DNA of 64,000 nt from Phytophthora hibernalis (taxonomy: Eukaryota > Oomycota > Peronosporomycetes > Peronosporales > Peronosporaceae): the NCBI GenBank assembly GCA_012656075.1, contig JAAKBF010000214.1, forward strand, positions 726,957-790,956, read 5' to 3'. Every line of letters begins with the position of its first letter. Within the stretch, counting starts at the first letter, position 1. The notes under the pieces are model-generated. The model made no database searches, was not told where the DNA came from, and worked only from the letters and a program-made list of their open reading frames with translations. Shown here piece after piece: positions 32,481-43,442 of the stretch. Position numbers and translations under genes: made by a program.

Positions 32481-34761
32481 CTACAGCTTAGACGCAAGGG
32501 CGTCAGCTTCGCGCTTCAGGATCACTTGGTCCGCCTGGATGGCAGTGATCGCCACCGTCGTCACGATGTCCTTCACCGTGCTCCGCGGCTCAAGTCGTTT
32601 ACAGGTTTACGTAGACCTTGCAGCATCGGACCCATGGCAATGCAGCCAGTGCTCTGCTGGACAGCCTTGTACGTGTTGTTCCCCGTGTTCAGGTCCGGGA
32701 AGATCAGCACGTTCGCCTGGCCTCCAACATTGGCACTGCTCGGGATCGCCTTCAGCTTTGTCTTAGCAATCGAAGCGTCCACGGCCGCGTCGTACTGATC
32801 GGACCGTAGATGTCCAGGTCCGGACGCAGCTCCTGCGCGATCTTGGTCGCTTCACGCACCTTGTCGATGATCGGACCCGAGTTCGAGTCGCCCGTGGCGT
32901 ACGACAGTAGCGCCACCTTCGGGATCAAACCGAACGCCTCAGCACTTTCGGCACTCGTCACGGCGATCTGCGCCAAGTCCGACGCGCTCGGGTCCGTGTT
33001 CACAGCGCAGTCACCGTAGATGCGGACACCGTCCTCGAGGCACATGAAGAAGATGCTGGACACGATAGGTCGGTTGGGCGTCGTCTTGATGAGCTGTAGG
33101 GCGGGACGGATGGTGTTGGCGGTGGTGTGGCAAGCACCGGAGACCATGCCGTCAGCGTCGCCCATCTCAACCATCATGGTGCCGAAGCACGTCTCCTCAA
33201 GAACGGCGTCACGTGCCGTCTCGCGAGTCACGCCCTTGTGTTTGCGCTCGAAGTACGTGTCCACGTACTTCTCAAGCAGGTCGCTCTCCGCCGTGCGCAC
33301 AATGTTGGCGCGAGACAGGTCCAGGTTCAGGGACTTGGCGTGGCGCTGGATGTCGTCCGGGTTGCCCAGGATCGTCACCTTGACAGCTTCTGACGCAGCA
33401 CCTGGTCAGCAGCCTGCAGCACTCGGATGTCCTCACCTTCAGTCAGCACAATGTGGCGCTGCACGGCACGCGACTTGCTAAACAGGAAGTGCTGGAACTG
33501 CTTGGGGAGCGGTTGACCACCATGCCCTCGTCCAGCTCGCCGATGAGGTTCTCCTTGCCGACATACTCGTCGAAAAGCTGCTTGGAGCGGTCAATTTTCA
33601 ACTGGCTCGTGGGAAGGATGTCCGTGGACACCTTGGAGAACTTGTCCGCCGTCGTGAACGTGTCCTCAGGCACCGAGAAGATAGGGATTGACAGACCCGT
33701 CTTGTCCAGTGCTTCCACGCCCTTGAGGATCTCCTGCGTGTTGCTGTGCGGGTAGCTACCATTGGTGAGCACAATAGCCGACACGTTGGGCAGGATGCCC
33801 GGCAGACGCGAGGCCATAAGACCCAGCATAATATCCGAGCGGTCCGCAGATGTGATCACCAGCGCGCCGTCCTTGTAGTTCTTCAAGTGGGAAAACAGGT
33901 CCTTGAGTGCACTCGTCGCCACCACAGCAGACGTCACCACAACATTATTGGGGATGGCCTTGGTACCAAAAAGCTGCGTAGCTCCAAGCTGGTGGGTCAC
34001 TTCATTCAGCCTCTTCGAGGCGATAAAGTCGTCCTTGGGCAGGAAACCCAGGAACGGCAGGTCCTTCTCGTTCAACTTGACTGCAGTGCGTCACGTAGTG
34101 CCTTAGGGTCCTTGGTGTCGACGCGGTTGGCGATGTTGCCAATGTAGTTGAGTCCCGCGCCTTCCACCTGGTCCTTGTTAAGTGCCGTACGCGAGAGAAT
34201 CTCCTCCAGCAGCTCGCCGTTCGTGTTAGCGGACTCACTGAAGTCTGCGATCGTGAGAACAGGAGAACCGATGGCCTTGGCGATGTCCACGTTCACCTTC
34301 CAGCTCATGGCGCTCTCGTGCTTGGAGAGCTGCGAGCCCTCGATGATCATGAAGTCGTGACCCTGACGGGCTAGCTCGAAAGCGTCCAGGATCTCCTCCA
34401 CCAGGTCGTCTTCCTTGCCACTGAGCCAACTCTCAATAGCTCGCTCACTACTCACTCCGAAGAGCTCGTGCACCTCCTTGGTCAGTCCCAGCTGCTCGCG
34501 CATCACCTCCACGTGGTGGTCGGCCATGCTGGACTGCGCGCTGGGCTGGATGGGGCGGAAGTAGCCCACCTTAGCGAACTTCTGCTCTAAAGTACTGGCT
34601 AGGCCTACGAGCACAGGCGCCGTCTTCTTGGTCACTTCCGTGGACGTGACGAACAGACTGTCGATGGGCACTTTGCCCTGCGCGATGGCGGCGGCCGTGA
34701 GTGCGCGACGCTGAGGAAGCGCCACAGGCGTACGGCGGATACTGCGGCGTAATGTCCACAT
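32481..34761 (-). CDS. pta: Phosphate acetyltransferase, copy 1 (five 1-bp breaks)
   Basis: Pta interconverts acetyl-CoA plus phosphate with acetyl phosphate plus CoA. This is the long form, about 760 codons. Residues 1-40 are basic and possibly mitochondrial targeting (MWTLRRSIRRTP). Next come a BioD/P-loop-like N-terminal domain (VTSTEVTKKTAPVLVGLA, YFRPIQPS), a DRTGG-type middle domain (LGFLPKDDFIASKRLNEVTHQL, VITSADRSDIMLGLM) and a C-terminal PTA_PTB catalytic domain (MGDADGMVSGACHTTANT, LLSYATGDSNSG). The frame is interrupted near 34078, 33505, 33385, 32800 and 32580. Each needs one extra base, several in homopolymers, so I annotate it as a gene with probable sequence errors. It is tandem to copy 2, same strand, 1 kb apart. 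Confidence 0.85.
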
Positions 34762-35731
34762 TGGGATTCGGAGGTCTGAGGCTTTGGAGGCAAATCCGCA
34801 ACTGAGACTTTCGGAGAGAGTCATTGGATGTCGATCGCTGCATTGCCACGAACAAATAACGAGTTTGACGGGAACTGTAAATTAGGCATGGTACCTGGAT
34901 TTGAGGTTTAGGCTTGTGGTTCGCAGATTTTTAATAGCCATTTAAAAGTTGTGGGAAGCGTCCCCTTAATTGGGAAGATTCTTGCTGCTGGTTGATCTCT
35001 GTCGTTCCATGTTGCCTCGAAAAGCACACTTCCCAAATACAAACATTCACTGTAGCCTAGCGGCAGAAGGTGGGTTCCGCGGACTGAGGTGGGTGAGGTT
35101 ATTATTGTGATCAGTCGAATTCAGGACCAATGTGCACTACTGAAACAAGCAACTTCCAAGTGGTGGTTATTGCTGCCTTTCGTTCTCGCTATTGTCTTTG
35201 GTAGCGGGGTAATGCTTCACTTCCCTTACTGAAGGAATGAAATGCCTTCGTTTGCCTCCTTATTTCAGACACGTCCCGTTTTCGTAACACCATGCCTAGG
35301 TCGTGTGTGCCCATCCCCTTTGCAAACGAGTGCATGAGCTGAATTCGTTTGACTTCGTTTCACTATGGAACGACTAAAAAACGTTGCATTTTAGCGCGTT
35401 TATGCATAGGTGTCGACGGTTCACCAAGCACCAAAAGCCAGAAAACTGCGGCACCTCGTCGATTCGTCGACGTCACGCATGTGACAAGCGACACGCTCGA
35501 CGCCAGCGGCGTTGCTGCAGCCAATGACACGCTACGCAGGGCTCGGATAAGTTATTCGTGTTGACGCTATGCGCAGATTATCCATCACTGAGACTCGACA
35601 ACAAGCAAGATTCGACGGCGCACGCGGCCGGATCCCGTCCATTCTCCCCTACAATCTTGAAGCGGTTCGCTTGGCAACCAAGTTGGTTGGTGCCTCGGCA
35701 CGCTCTCATTCACATTACGCCGCCGGACATC
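34762..35731. other. Spacer between the two pta copies
   Basis: It holds the 5' region of copy 1 and the 3' flank of copy 2. No repeat, RNA gene or supported frame was seen. Confidence 0.5.
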
Positions 35732-37996
35732 TCACTTCTTGGCAGAAGCCTCGCGCTTCAGGATCACTTGGTCCGCCTGGATGGCAGTGATCGCCACCGT
35801 CGTCACGATGTCCTTCACCGTCGCTCCGCGGCTCAAGTCGTTTACAGGTTTACGTAGACCTTGCAGCATCGGACCCATGGCAATGCAGCCAGTGCTCTGC
35901 TGGACAGCCTTGTACGTGTTGTTCCCGTGTTCAGGTCCGGGAAGATCAGCACGTTCGCCTGGCCTCCAACATTGGCACTGCTCGGGATCGCCTTCAGCTT
36001 TGTCTTAGCAATCGAAGCGTCCACGGCCGCGTCGTACTGGATCGGACCGTAGATGTCCAGGTCCGGACGCAGCTCCTGCGCGATCTTGGTCGCTTCACGC
36101 ACCTTGTCGATGATCGGACCCGAGTTCGAGTCGCCCGTGGCGTACGACAGTAGCGCCACCTTCGGGATCAAACCGAACGCCTCAGCACTTTCGGCACTCG
36201 TCACGGCGATCTGCGCCAAGTCCGACGCGCTCGGGTCCGTGTTCACAGCGCAGTCACCGTAGATGCGGACACCGTCCTCGAGGCACATGAAGAAGATGCT
36301 GGACACGATAGGTCGGTTGGGCGTCGTCTTGATGAGCTGTAGGGCGGGACGGATGGTGTTGGCGGTGGTGTGGCAAGCACCAGAGACCATGCCGTCAGCG
36401 TCGCCCATCTCGACCATGAGAGTTCCGAAGTACGTTTCGTCCTTGCAGTAGTCACGAGCTAACTCCTTCGTCACGCCCTTGTGCTTCCGCTTCTCATAGA
36501 AGTAGTCGACATACTTCTCCAGTAAGTCGCTGTCTGCTGGGCGAACAATGTTAGCGCGGGACAAGTCGAGGTTTGAAGTCTTGGCGTTGAGCATGATCTC
36601 ATCCGGATCACCAAGGATCGTGATCTTGGAGAGGTTTTGACGCAAAATTTGGTCGGCGGCTTGCAACACGCGGATATCTTCGCCCTCCGTCAGCACGATG
36701 TGGCGCTGCACGGCACGCGATTTGCTGAACAGGAAGTGCTGGAACTGCTTCGGTGATCGATTAACCACCATGCCTTGGTCAAGTTCACCGATGAGCATCT
36801 CTTTCTCGACGAACTCGTCAAAAGCTGCTTCGACCGGTCGATCTTCAGCTTGCTCGTGGGCAGGATGTCTGTGGACACCTTCGCAAAGCCATCTGCAGTG
36901 GAGAACGTGTCGTTGGGCGTGGAAAAGATCGGAAGCGAGAGTCCAGTCTTATCGAGCGCTTCCACTCCCTTGAGAATCTCTTGAGTGTTGCTGTGCGGGT
37001 AGTTTCCGTTCGTGAGTACAATCGCCGAGATGTTCGGCAGCACTCCCGGCAAGCGAGAGACCATGAGACCCAGCATGAGATCCGAGCGGTCTCCAGAAGT
37101 GATGATCATCGCGCCATCCTTGTACTTTTTCAAGTGTGCGAACAGGTCCTTCAGCGCACTCGCAGCAACGACAGCAGACGTCACTACAGCGTCGTTCGCA
37201 ATGGAATTACCAAAGAGTTGCGTCGCGCCAAGCTGATGGGTCACCTCATTCAAGCGCTTGGACGCGATAATCTCATCCATAGGCAAGAAGCCCAAGAACG
37301 GAATGTCCTTCCCTCCCAGCGTCTTCTTCAGCTCAGCACGTAAAGCTTCCGCGTCTTTTGCACGGACACGGTTAGCAATAGTACCAAGGTAATTAAGCCC
37401 CGCAGCGTCCGCCTGATCTCGTCCCATGACCGTACGTGACACCATCTCCTCCAACAAGTCTCCATTAGCAGCGGACGAGTCTCCAAAGTCTGTAACCATG
37501 AGGACAGGCGAACCAATGGCCTTGGCGATGTCCACGTTGATCTTCCAGCTCATGGCGCTCTCGTGCTTGGACACCTGCGAGCCCTCGATGATCATGAAGT
37601 CGTGGCCCTTGCGGGCCTGCTCGTACCTGTTCAGGATCTCCTCCACCACGTCGTCTCCTTGCCATTGAGCACAGCCTCCATAGCACGGGAGCTTGTGACG
37701 CCGTAGAGCTGCTCCACGTCCTGCGACAGCTCCAGCTGCTGCCGCATGACGTCCACGTGGTGGTCGGCCATGCTCGAGTCTGGACTGGGCTGGATGGGGC
37801 GGAAGTAGCCCACCTTGACGAACTTCTGCTCCAGCACGTGGGCCAAGCCGATGAGCACGGGCGCCGTCTTCTTGGTCACTTCCGTGGACGTCACGTACAG
37901 GTTCTCGATGGGCACTTTGCCCTGTGCCATAGACGTGAGTGCGCGGCGGTGCATGGGCAGCGCAGAGCGACGCAGCGAGCGACGTAAAGTCCACAT
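35732..37996 (-). CDS. pta: Phosphate acetyltransferase, copy 2 (three 1-bp breaks)
   Basis: A tandem duplicate of copy 1 with the same domain order, about 755 codons. The N-terminus is MWTLRRSLRRSALPMHRRAL (basic, presequence-like). The ATG at 37996 aligns with that of copy 1. The end differs: LKREASAKK then TGA at 35732, against LKREADALASKL in copy 1. Frame breaks lie near 37665, 36822 and 35928, each one base short. The last is in a CCC run where copy 1 has CCCC. The 3' third is almost identical to copy 1 over about 650 bp, while the rest differs clearly, which points to gene conversion. Confidence 0.85.
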
Positions 37997-38524
37997 AATG
38001 GGAGGGACGTCTTCTTTCGGGTGCGCACTAGCCGGCAAATTCGCAACTGAGCCGTGGTCTCTGAAGCGCCGGCCAACTTCAACAATGACCAGGAGTGATG
38101 GTCACTGACGTTTCACTGGATGGTTGTATGGGCGGCATAGATGCGACACCCTCTGTGAGGGGTTTCACGAGTTGACACGGTACAGCTGCTGGTCATTCAT
38201 CGACACGCAGCTTTGGGGCATTGGAAGCTGAAGGTGCTGAGGTTCTGAGGTTTTGAGTGTTCCGTGTTAAAAGGACGAAATTGTTTGAAGTTCTACTGTA
38301 GCGTCTTGGTCCTAAGGCGTTGAGCATACACCTTTTTGAAAGTTAAATGGGCAACAGATCCACAAAGCATGACACGCAATTTGCCTACTTGCGCGTCAAT
38401 AGATCGTGAACAGGACACTGCTCTCATATAATAGTTTATCTTGCCTTTCAGCTGGTAAAAGTTTGGAGTACACGATATATCACAAGATAACTTTGGCTTT
38501 TGATCTAAAAACTGTTTCTCTTCA
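37997..38524. other. Intergenic, nothing recognised
   Basis: 5' region of pta copy 2 followed by the upstream flank of the truncated P5C-reductase-like copy. No perfect Inr/FPR match was found. Confidence 0.45.
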
Positions 38525-39250
38525 CCGCAGGTCCCTCTCTTCCTCTTGCTAGTTCATCTTCTGGTAGTGGAAGCAGTAACAATGACTTTAACAAGCCGTT
38601 CAAAATCCGCGCCGAGTTGTTAGCTCCAACTCGACTCACTCTGAAATCTCAATTGCTGCATCACACCCGATCGCTGTCTATTCAAGTGATCGCCCATGAA
38701 GTTTTCCTGATGGTTCTCGCCTGTACCAAATGTTTCGCTGCCCTCGGATCGGAATTTTGGGAGGTGGCAGTGTCGGAACTACAGCAAAGCTTGTGGGTCC
38801 CAAGCTGTGGTGCGGGTGCAGCGAAGACCACGAGTCAAGACAAGAAAAACACAACGAGATGAAAGATCCCGAAGTTTCTCTCCAAGTCGTGCTCAGACAC
38901 CGTTGGAATCAGCAGTTGAACAAAGCATGCATTTTCACGAGATCTGGAACCACTTCCACTTCGCTTGGCAGTCGAAGCTCTGGGTAAGATTCCAGTTGAT
39001 TGATGCTGATAGGGCTTCGGCCTAATCTGGTACCTCTTTGAGATGACTTCTACAACATTCTCCAAGCATTTTCTTGTTTTGCCGCCGTGCTTCGAGTCAA
39101 GACGATACGTACTATTTGGAGAAAAGAGTTAACTTGTCATGGCTGCACTTGGCCAGGTAGCTGGTGAACATCAACAAGAAGATCGAGCTCAAACTCTGTT
39201 GGTAGTGCCAAGCTGGCTGATGTATCGGGAGCTCCCATTCGACTTAAAAG
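38525..39250 (+). pseudogene. Truncated copy of the P5C-reductase-like gene
   Basis: Sequence from 38525 matches 41905-42190 of the intact gene. It then jumps at about 38780 straight to the equivalent of 42490, deleting about 300 bp that held most of the Rossmann fold. It continues to the equivalent of the second exon (about 39040-39230). The intron position survives but is degraded: a GTAAG remains at about 38982, but the acceptor is lost. Further small deletions remove a QWHER-like segment. It is a genomic duplicate in direct orientation, 3.3 kb upstream of the intact gene. Confidence 0.8.
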
Positions 39251-39318
39251 TCGGCTTTTCCCGTGACGAAATTATTTATCGCGAAAACAAAGTGAGAACA
39301 AAGCCTCAAACCAATACG

Positions 39319-41195
39319 ATGTCCATGAATGACATCAGCGACGCAGCAGACATATCAACGCTATCACGTGTTATCGACAATGAGTTGGAGGGAAAATAGG
39401 CCGTGGTTACGTCCAAACTTGAGGTCGCGAGCGCGACCATGAAGTTTCCAGGAGATTTTCCCTGGAGTTCCCATACAAGAAGCCGTTGATTTACGTGCGA
39501 GAGTGCTACGTTGTGTATTATCAAATGGTAATGGACCTGCTACTCAGTGGAGAAGCGGACATTGTGACGGTCACTGGCACACCAGGTGAGACGTTGACAT
39601 TTCGCCTTCTCGGGTTGTCATTTTGAGCTGTTAATTTTCGGATTCTGCTATTACGTAGGAATTGGCAAGTCTATCTTTTACGCCTACTTCTTCGCGCGAC
39701 GAGCACCCGCTCGTCACGGTTATTACGGTCTTGTTCGATGGGGACCCAAATGACGAACGTGGTCGTGTGGAGAGGCGGCCAAGTTGTTAGGAAGACTAGG
39801 AACCCAGCGGCAATGTTTGACTTCATTGAAAAAGCCGAGAAGGAAGGAGTGAAGGATGGATTTATTCATCTGTACGATGGATCACCCGATATCTGTCCAG
39901 CTGAGGTTCGAATGGTCTGTTTCACGAGTCCAAGTGAAGGCTGGTTCCGTCAAACTGAAAAGAGCGAATTTTACTGCAAGCTGATAACGCCGCTGTGGGA
40001 TCCCAAAGAGCTCCGAATTGCTGCAGACGAGCTCAATCTTGTCGTGGTTCCCCAAATTCCAGCCTGGAAGCCGAAGAGGTCATTACGGTTGGGGGCTCGT
40101 TCAGGAGCGTTACAACTTCTTCGGCGGGGTTGCTCGTGAATGTCCAGCAATTAGCGCACGTTTTGTCGAGGACCGTCAGGAAGACATCGTCAAGAGCTTC
40201 AAGTCGATCCCCGAGATACAGCTTCATCTCTTCGGTGCGAGAGCGAACGGATCCGCCACCGCATTTTCCACTTTGTACCGGACCCGTCCAACCCGATGAC
40301 AAACACATTTGCTGAACCACCCAGGTTCGTGAAGCGGTTGCTCGTGGAATGCTTAAGTAAACTGGCCTCTGACGAGAGCAAACTCCTCGTTAACTGCTGC
40401 GGGGTTGCTCAGAAGCTGATTCGTTTCGCGGCGCGTTGTTTGCGTCGACCGTACACAAAAACTAAATTCCGGATGTACTTTTGAAGGAGTACGGCTCGGT
40501 ATTGGTATCAAAGTTTCGACCACGTTCGTGTGCAAACCTTCGATTCCAGCGACGGATGGCGAACGCTACTGCTTCTTCAACAGCGATTTCGACGATTCGA
40601 TACTGCTGTGTGGCCCCTACCGCGTTCCGACCGCGAAAAATTTAGTGTCGATCGACTCGTGCTACATGTATTACAAGGCGGAGTTGCCTTTTTGTTTTGC
40701 CACGACTACTACCAGTGTAGAGCTCGATTGCTACTGTTCCACATTACGGTGGCTCAGACTCATCCTGTGAGTGGAAATGGACTGAAACTCATATTGGACC
40801 TAGTGAGAAATCACCCTTACGAAGTCGCATTGATCTTTGTGGTCCCGGTTTCGAACGCCGCAAGCTTCGAGCGCCAAGAGATTGAGCTGGAGATATCAAA
40901 CGACGAGGACAGCGTACTCAGGATCGAAGGGATTGGGATTGCGAGAGAGAAAGCTTTGAAGGAGGTTGGCCTACATACAATTGGTGATCTCCGCAAGTGC
41001 TTGGACGAGGAGGCAATGGATAACAATCCAAAAACGCAACTTGTGGCTTGTCTTTCTTTTGAATACTTGTCCAAACTGCTCGCTGCGCACGACAACCAAC
41101 ATGAAGAACCCAGGCTGAAGGGGGCTCTTGAGTCCATTCCACAGTACGTGTGGGGAGTCAAGTTAGACCCTCGTTACGTGATGTCTATGCTTTAG
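39319..41195 (+). pseudogene. RHS/crinkler-type P-loop ATPase protein (broken)
   Basis: It resembles the C-terminal NTPase regions shared by oomycete crinkler proteins and retrotransposon-hot-spot (RHS) proteins. A lead segment FPYKKPLIYVREC is followed by the Walker A box VTGTPGIGKSIFYAYFF, split by an intron at 39586-39658 (73 nt). Next come a strand DGFIHLYDGSP, then MVCFTSPSEGWF, FGGVAREC, a DRLVLHVLQ segment near 40650, THPVSGNGLKLIL, IFVVP and a helix-hairpin-like IEGIGIAREKALKEVGL. Breaks: an in-frame TAG at 39397, and frame changes near 39450, 39735, 40060, 40300 and 40500. No LFLAK N-terminal targeting domain or signal peptide is seen, so it is not called a secreted crinkler. The stop is at 41193-41195. 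Confidence 0.62.
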
Positions 41196-41210
41196 TTTTT
41201 TCTTACAGGC

Positions 41211-41612
41211 CTTAGGGCCTGTACTGCAGATCCGCAGTTTCCATCCGTCGGAAATCGTCTTCCAGTGGATGATTTCCATTCTGTGGATTGACCGATCCGC
41301 TGTCTATGGGCAGTACAGGATCATTGCAATCGCCGAAAGAGACGCCGAGGTAGTTGTGTAATTGATCCTAAGACAATTGACTGGTAAACGCAGCAATAAA
41401 ATATATGCTTTTAGAATCTTGCATCGTTAATCCGCCAAATAACCCCGCTATCCACCGGAAATCGGGTGGATAGATTGTAGCGGATCGAAGCTTCAAATCC
41501 GCCGAAACGTGTACTGCAAACGCAACGGCGGATCGGCCAATCCGCCAAACCGAAAAAATCCGCCAAAAGGGCCAAATCCGCTGGAATTTCCACCTGCAGT
41601 ACAGGCCCTAAG
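41211..41612. mobile_element. MITE, 402 bp with perfect 19-bp TIRs
   Basis: CTTAGGGCCTGTACTGCAG at 41211-41229 is the exact reverse complement of 41594-41612. The interior is non-coding and carries several ATCCGCC/AATCCGC motifs in both orientations. It lies 15 bp after the RHS-type pseudogene. No obvious target-site duplication is seen. Confidence 0.75.
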
Positions 41613-41901
41613 AGAAGTCTAGCGGTTCAGATGGTCTTTACTTGTTCGCGTTCATGATCTTCGGTATCCAGACATGAGTCACTCCACCAAGCCCACTTGG
41701 TGTTTTTCAGTGCTCTTCTTGAATTATGAAAATGCTGCATGCATGCATTTCCCTGAAACAGTAAACTCTCAATTTGTGTTGTGCAAACAAACAAAAGAGG
41801 GCAAGTTGGTGTATCGAGCCATCCCCATCCGTACATGAGATATTATTACCCGACAAATTGGGTGTGACGATAGCTGTTTCGACCCTTCACAACAAGAAAA
41901 C

Positions 41902-43123
41902 ATGGCCTCTTCACCGCTAACTCCCTCTCTTCCTCTTGCTAACTCACCATCTTCTGGTAGTGGAAGCAGTGGCAATGATTTCAACAAGCCGTTCAAAATC
42001 CGCGCCGAGTTGTTGGCCCCAACTCGACTTACTCCGAAATCTCAATTGCTGCACCACACCCGATCGCTGTCTATTCAAGTGATTGCCCATGAAGTTTTCC
42101 TGATGGTTCTAGCTTGTACCAAATGTTTCGCTGCAGCAGGCAAAGAACCTCCTCGGATTGGAATTTTGGGAGGTGGCAGTGTTGGAACTACCGTGGTCAT
42201 GACTCTTTTGACGAACGGATACCGTGCCGAGCAAATTGCTCTGTCAACTCGTCAACCGGATCGAATCCCGCGGTGTGAAGCGTTGAAAGCTCCTTCTGCG
42301 CTCCCGACGTTTCAATTGGTGCCTCGGTACTACGACAACGCTCGACTAGCTCGAGAAAGTGACGTCTTGGTGCTCTGCATGCCTCCGTCACAGCTCAAGA
42401 GCGTGGTCATCCAGATCCGACACGCGTTGGCAGCCAATTCCGATGCACCTCCACTGGTGATCAGTGCGTTGTGTGGTGTTACGCATCAGAGCTTGAGTAA
42501 AGCGTGTGGGTCCCAAGCTGTGGTGCGGGTGCAGCCTGACGTGGCGAAGATCACGAGTCAATGGCACGAAAGACAAGAAAAACACAACGAGATGAAAGAG
42601 GTTGAAAGTTTCTCTCCAAATCGAGTTCAGACGCCATTGGATACAGCAGTTGAGCACAGCATGATTCTACAAAGTATACCTGCTTCACGAGATCTCGAAC
42701 CACTTCCGCTTCGCTTAGCAGTCGAAGCTCTGGGTAAGCTTCCAGTTCATGGATGCTGGTACTTTGGTCTAATCTGTTTTTGTTGTTGCTTCAGCACCGC
42801 GTCAAGATGACGTCAACAACATTCTCCAAGCGTTTTCCTTGTTTTGTCGCCGTGCTTGGGGTCAAGACGATAAGCTTGACGCGCTAGGACACGTACTGTT
42901 TGGAGAAAAGAGTGATCTCGTCTTGGCGGCACTTGGTCAGGTAGTTGGTGAAAATCAACACTATCAACAGCAGCAACATGAAGAAGGTCGAGCTCAAACT
43001 TCGTTGGTAGTGCCAAGCTGGCCGGTGGAATGGGAGCAAGATTTGATGCTACTACAGGCACAATTGGCAGCAAACACGATGAACTCCCATTCCGGTTTTG
43101 AAATCGCAGTAAACAAGGAATGA
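41902..43123 (+). CDS. NADP-dependent oxidoreductase, P5C-reductase-like (NOXRED1-type)
   Basis: Two exons (41902-42733 and 42795-43123) flank a 61-nt intron (GTAAGC...GCTTCAG). The spliced length of 1161 nt is 386 codons plus stop, fully open. A Ser/Pro-rich N-terminus and a helical region (IAHEVFLMVLACTKCFA) precede a Rossmann fold with the dinucleotide-binding glycine box GILGGGSVG at about residue 92. An Arg-containing ALSTRQPDR follows at the end of the second strand, which suits NADPH. Later strands LVLCMPPSQL and VISALCGVT follow the order of P5C reductase and F420-dependent oxidoreductases. The C-terminal half lacks the standard P5CR dimerisation domain, so the substrate is unknown. 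Gln tract near residue 330. Confidence 0.75.
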
Positions 43124-43396
43124 TTTCTGGACGACTCGCACGGTACAAGTGGCTTATGTACTGCACTACTTGAGGGCACATGGGCGACTTCCGTCAATTA
43201 GCACGCAAGAACTCCATACCACAAGAATTTGAATGACACTTAGATGCTCACTGTATATTGTACAGCGGGCAGCTTCAACTGTAATATGATCGAAATCCAT
43301 CATAGGCCCGCAGTTTGGAAGATTCTCATCAATCGCACGGTGACAGCGAAGTAAGGTCCGGTAGTTTAGTTTTTGACCGTGGCCGCTACTCGATCC

Positions 43397-43410
43397 TCAT
43401 TTCTCAATTT
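43397..43410 (+). promoter_or_regulatory. Perfect Inr/FPR core promoter of the KH gene
   Basis: TCATTTCTCAATTT matches all 14 positions of TCATTYYNCAWTTT and ends 33 bases before the ATG at 43443. Confidence 0.8.
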
Positions 43411-43442
43411 CCGTGATGGTGTGAGTTCGACTTTTTCTCACT

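Noticed and set aside
39139..39399. A continuous 86-codon frame that could be a small gene
   Set aside because: It is the end of the duplicated oxidoreductase fragment running by chance into the start of the RHS-type relic.
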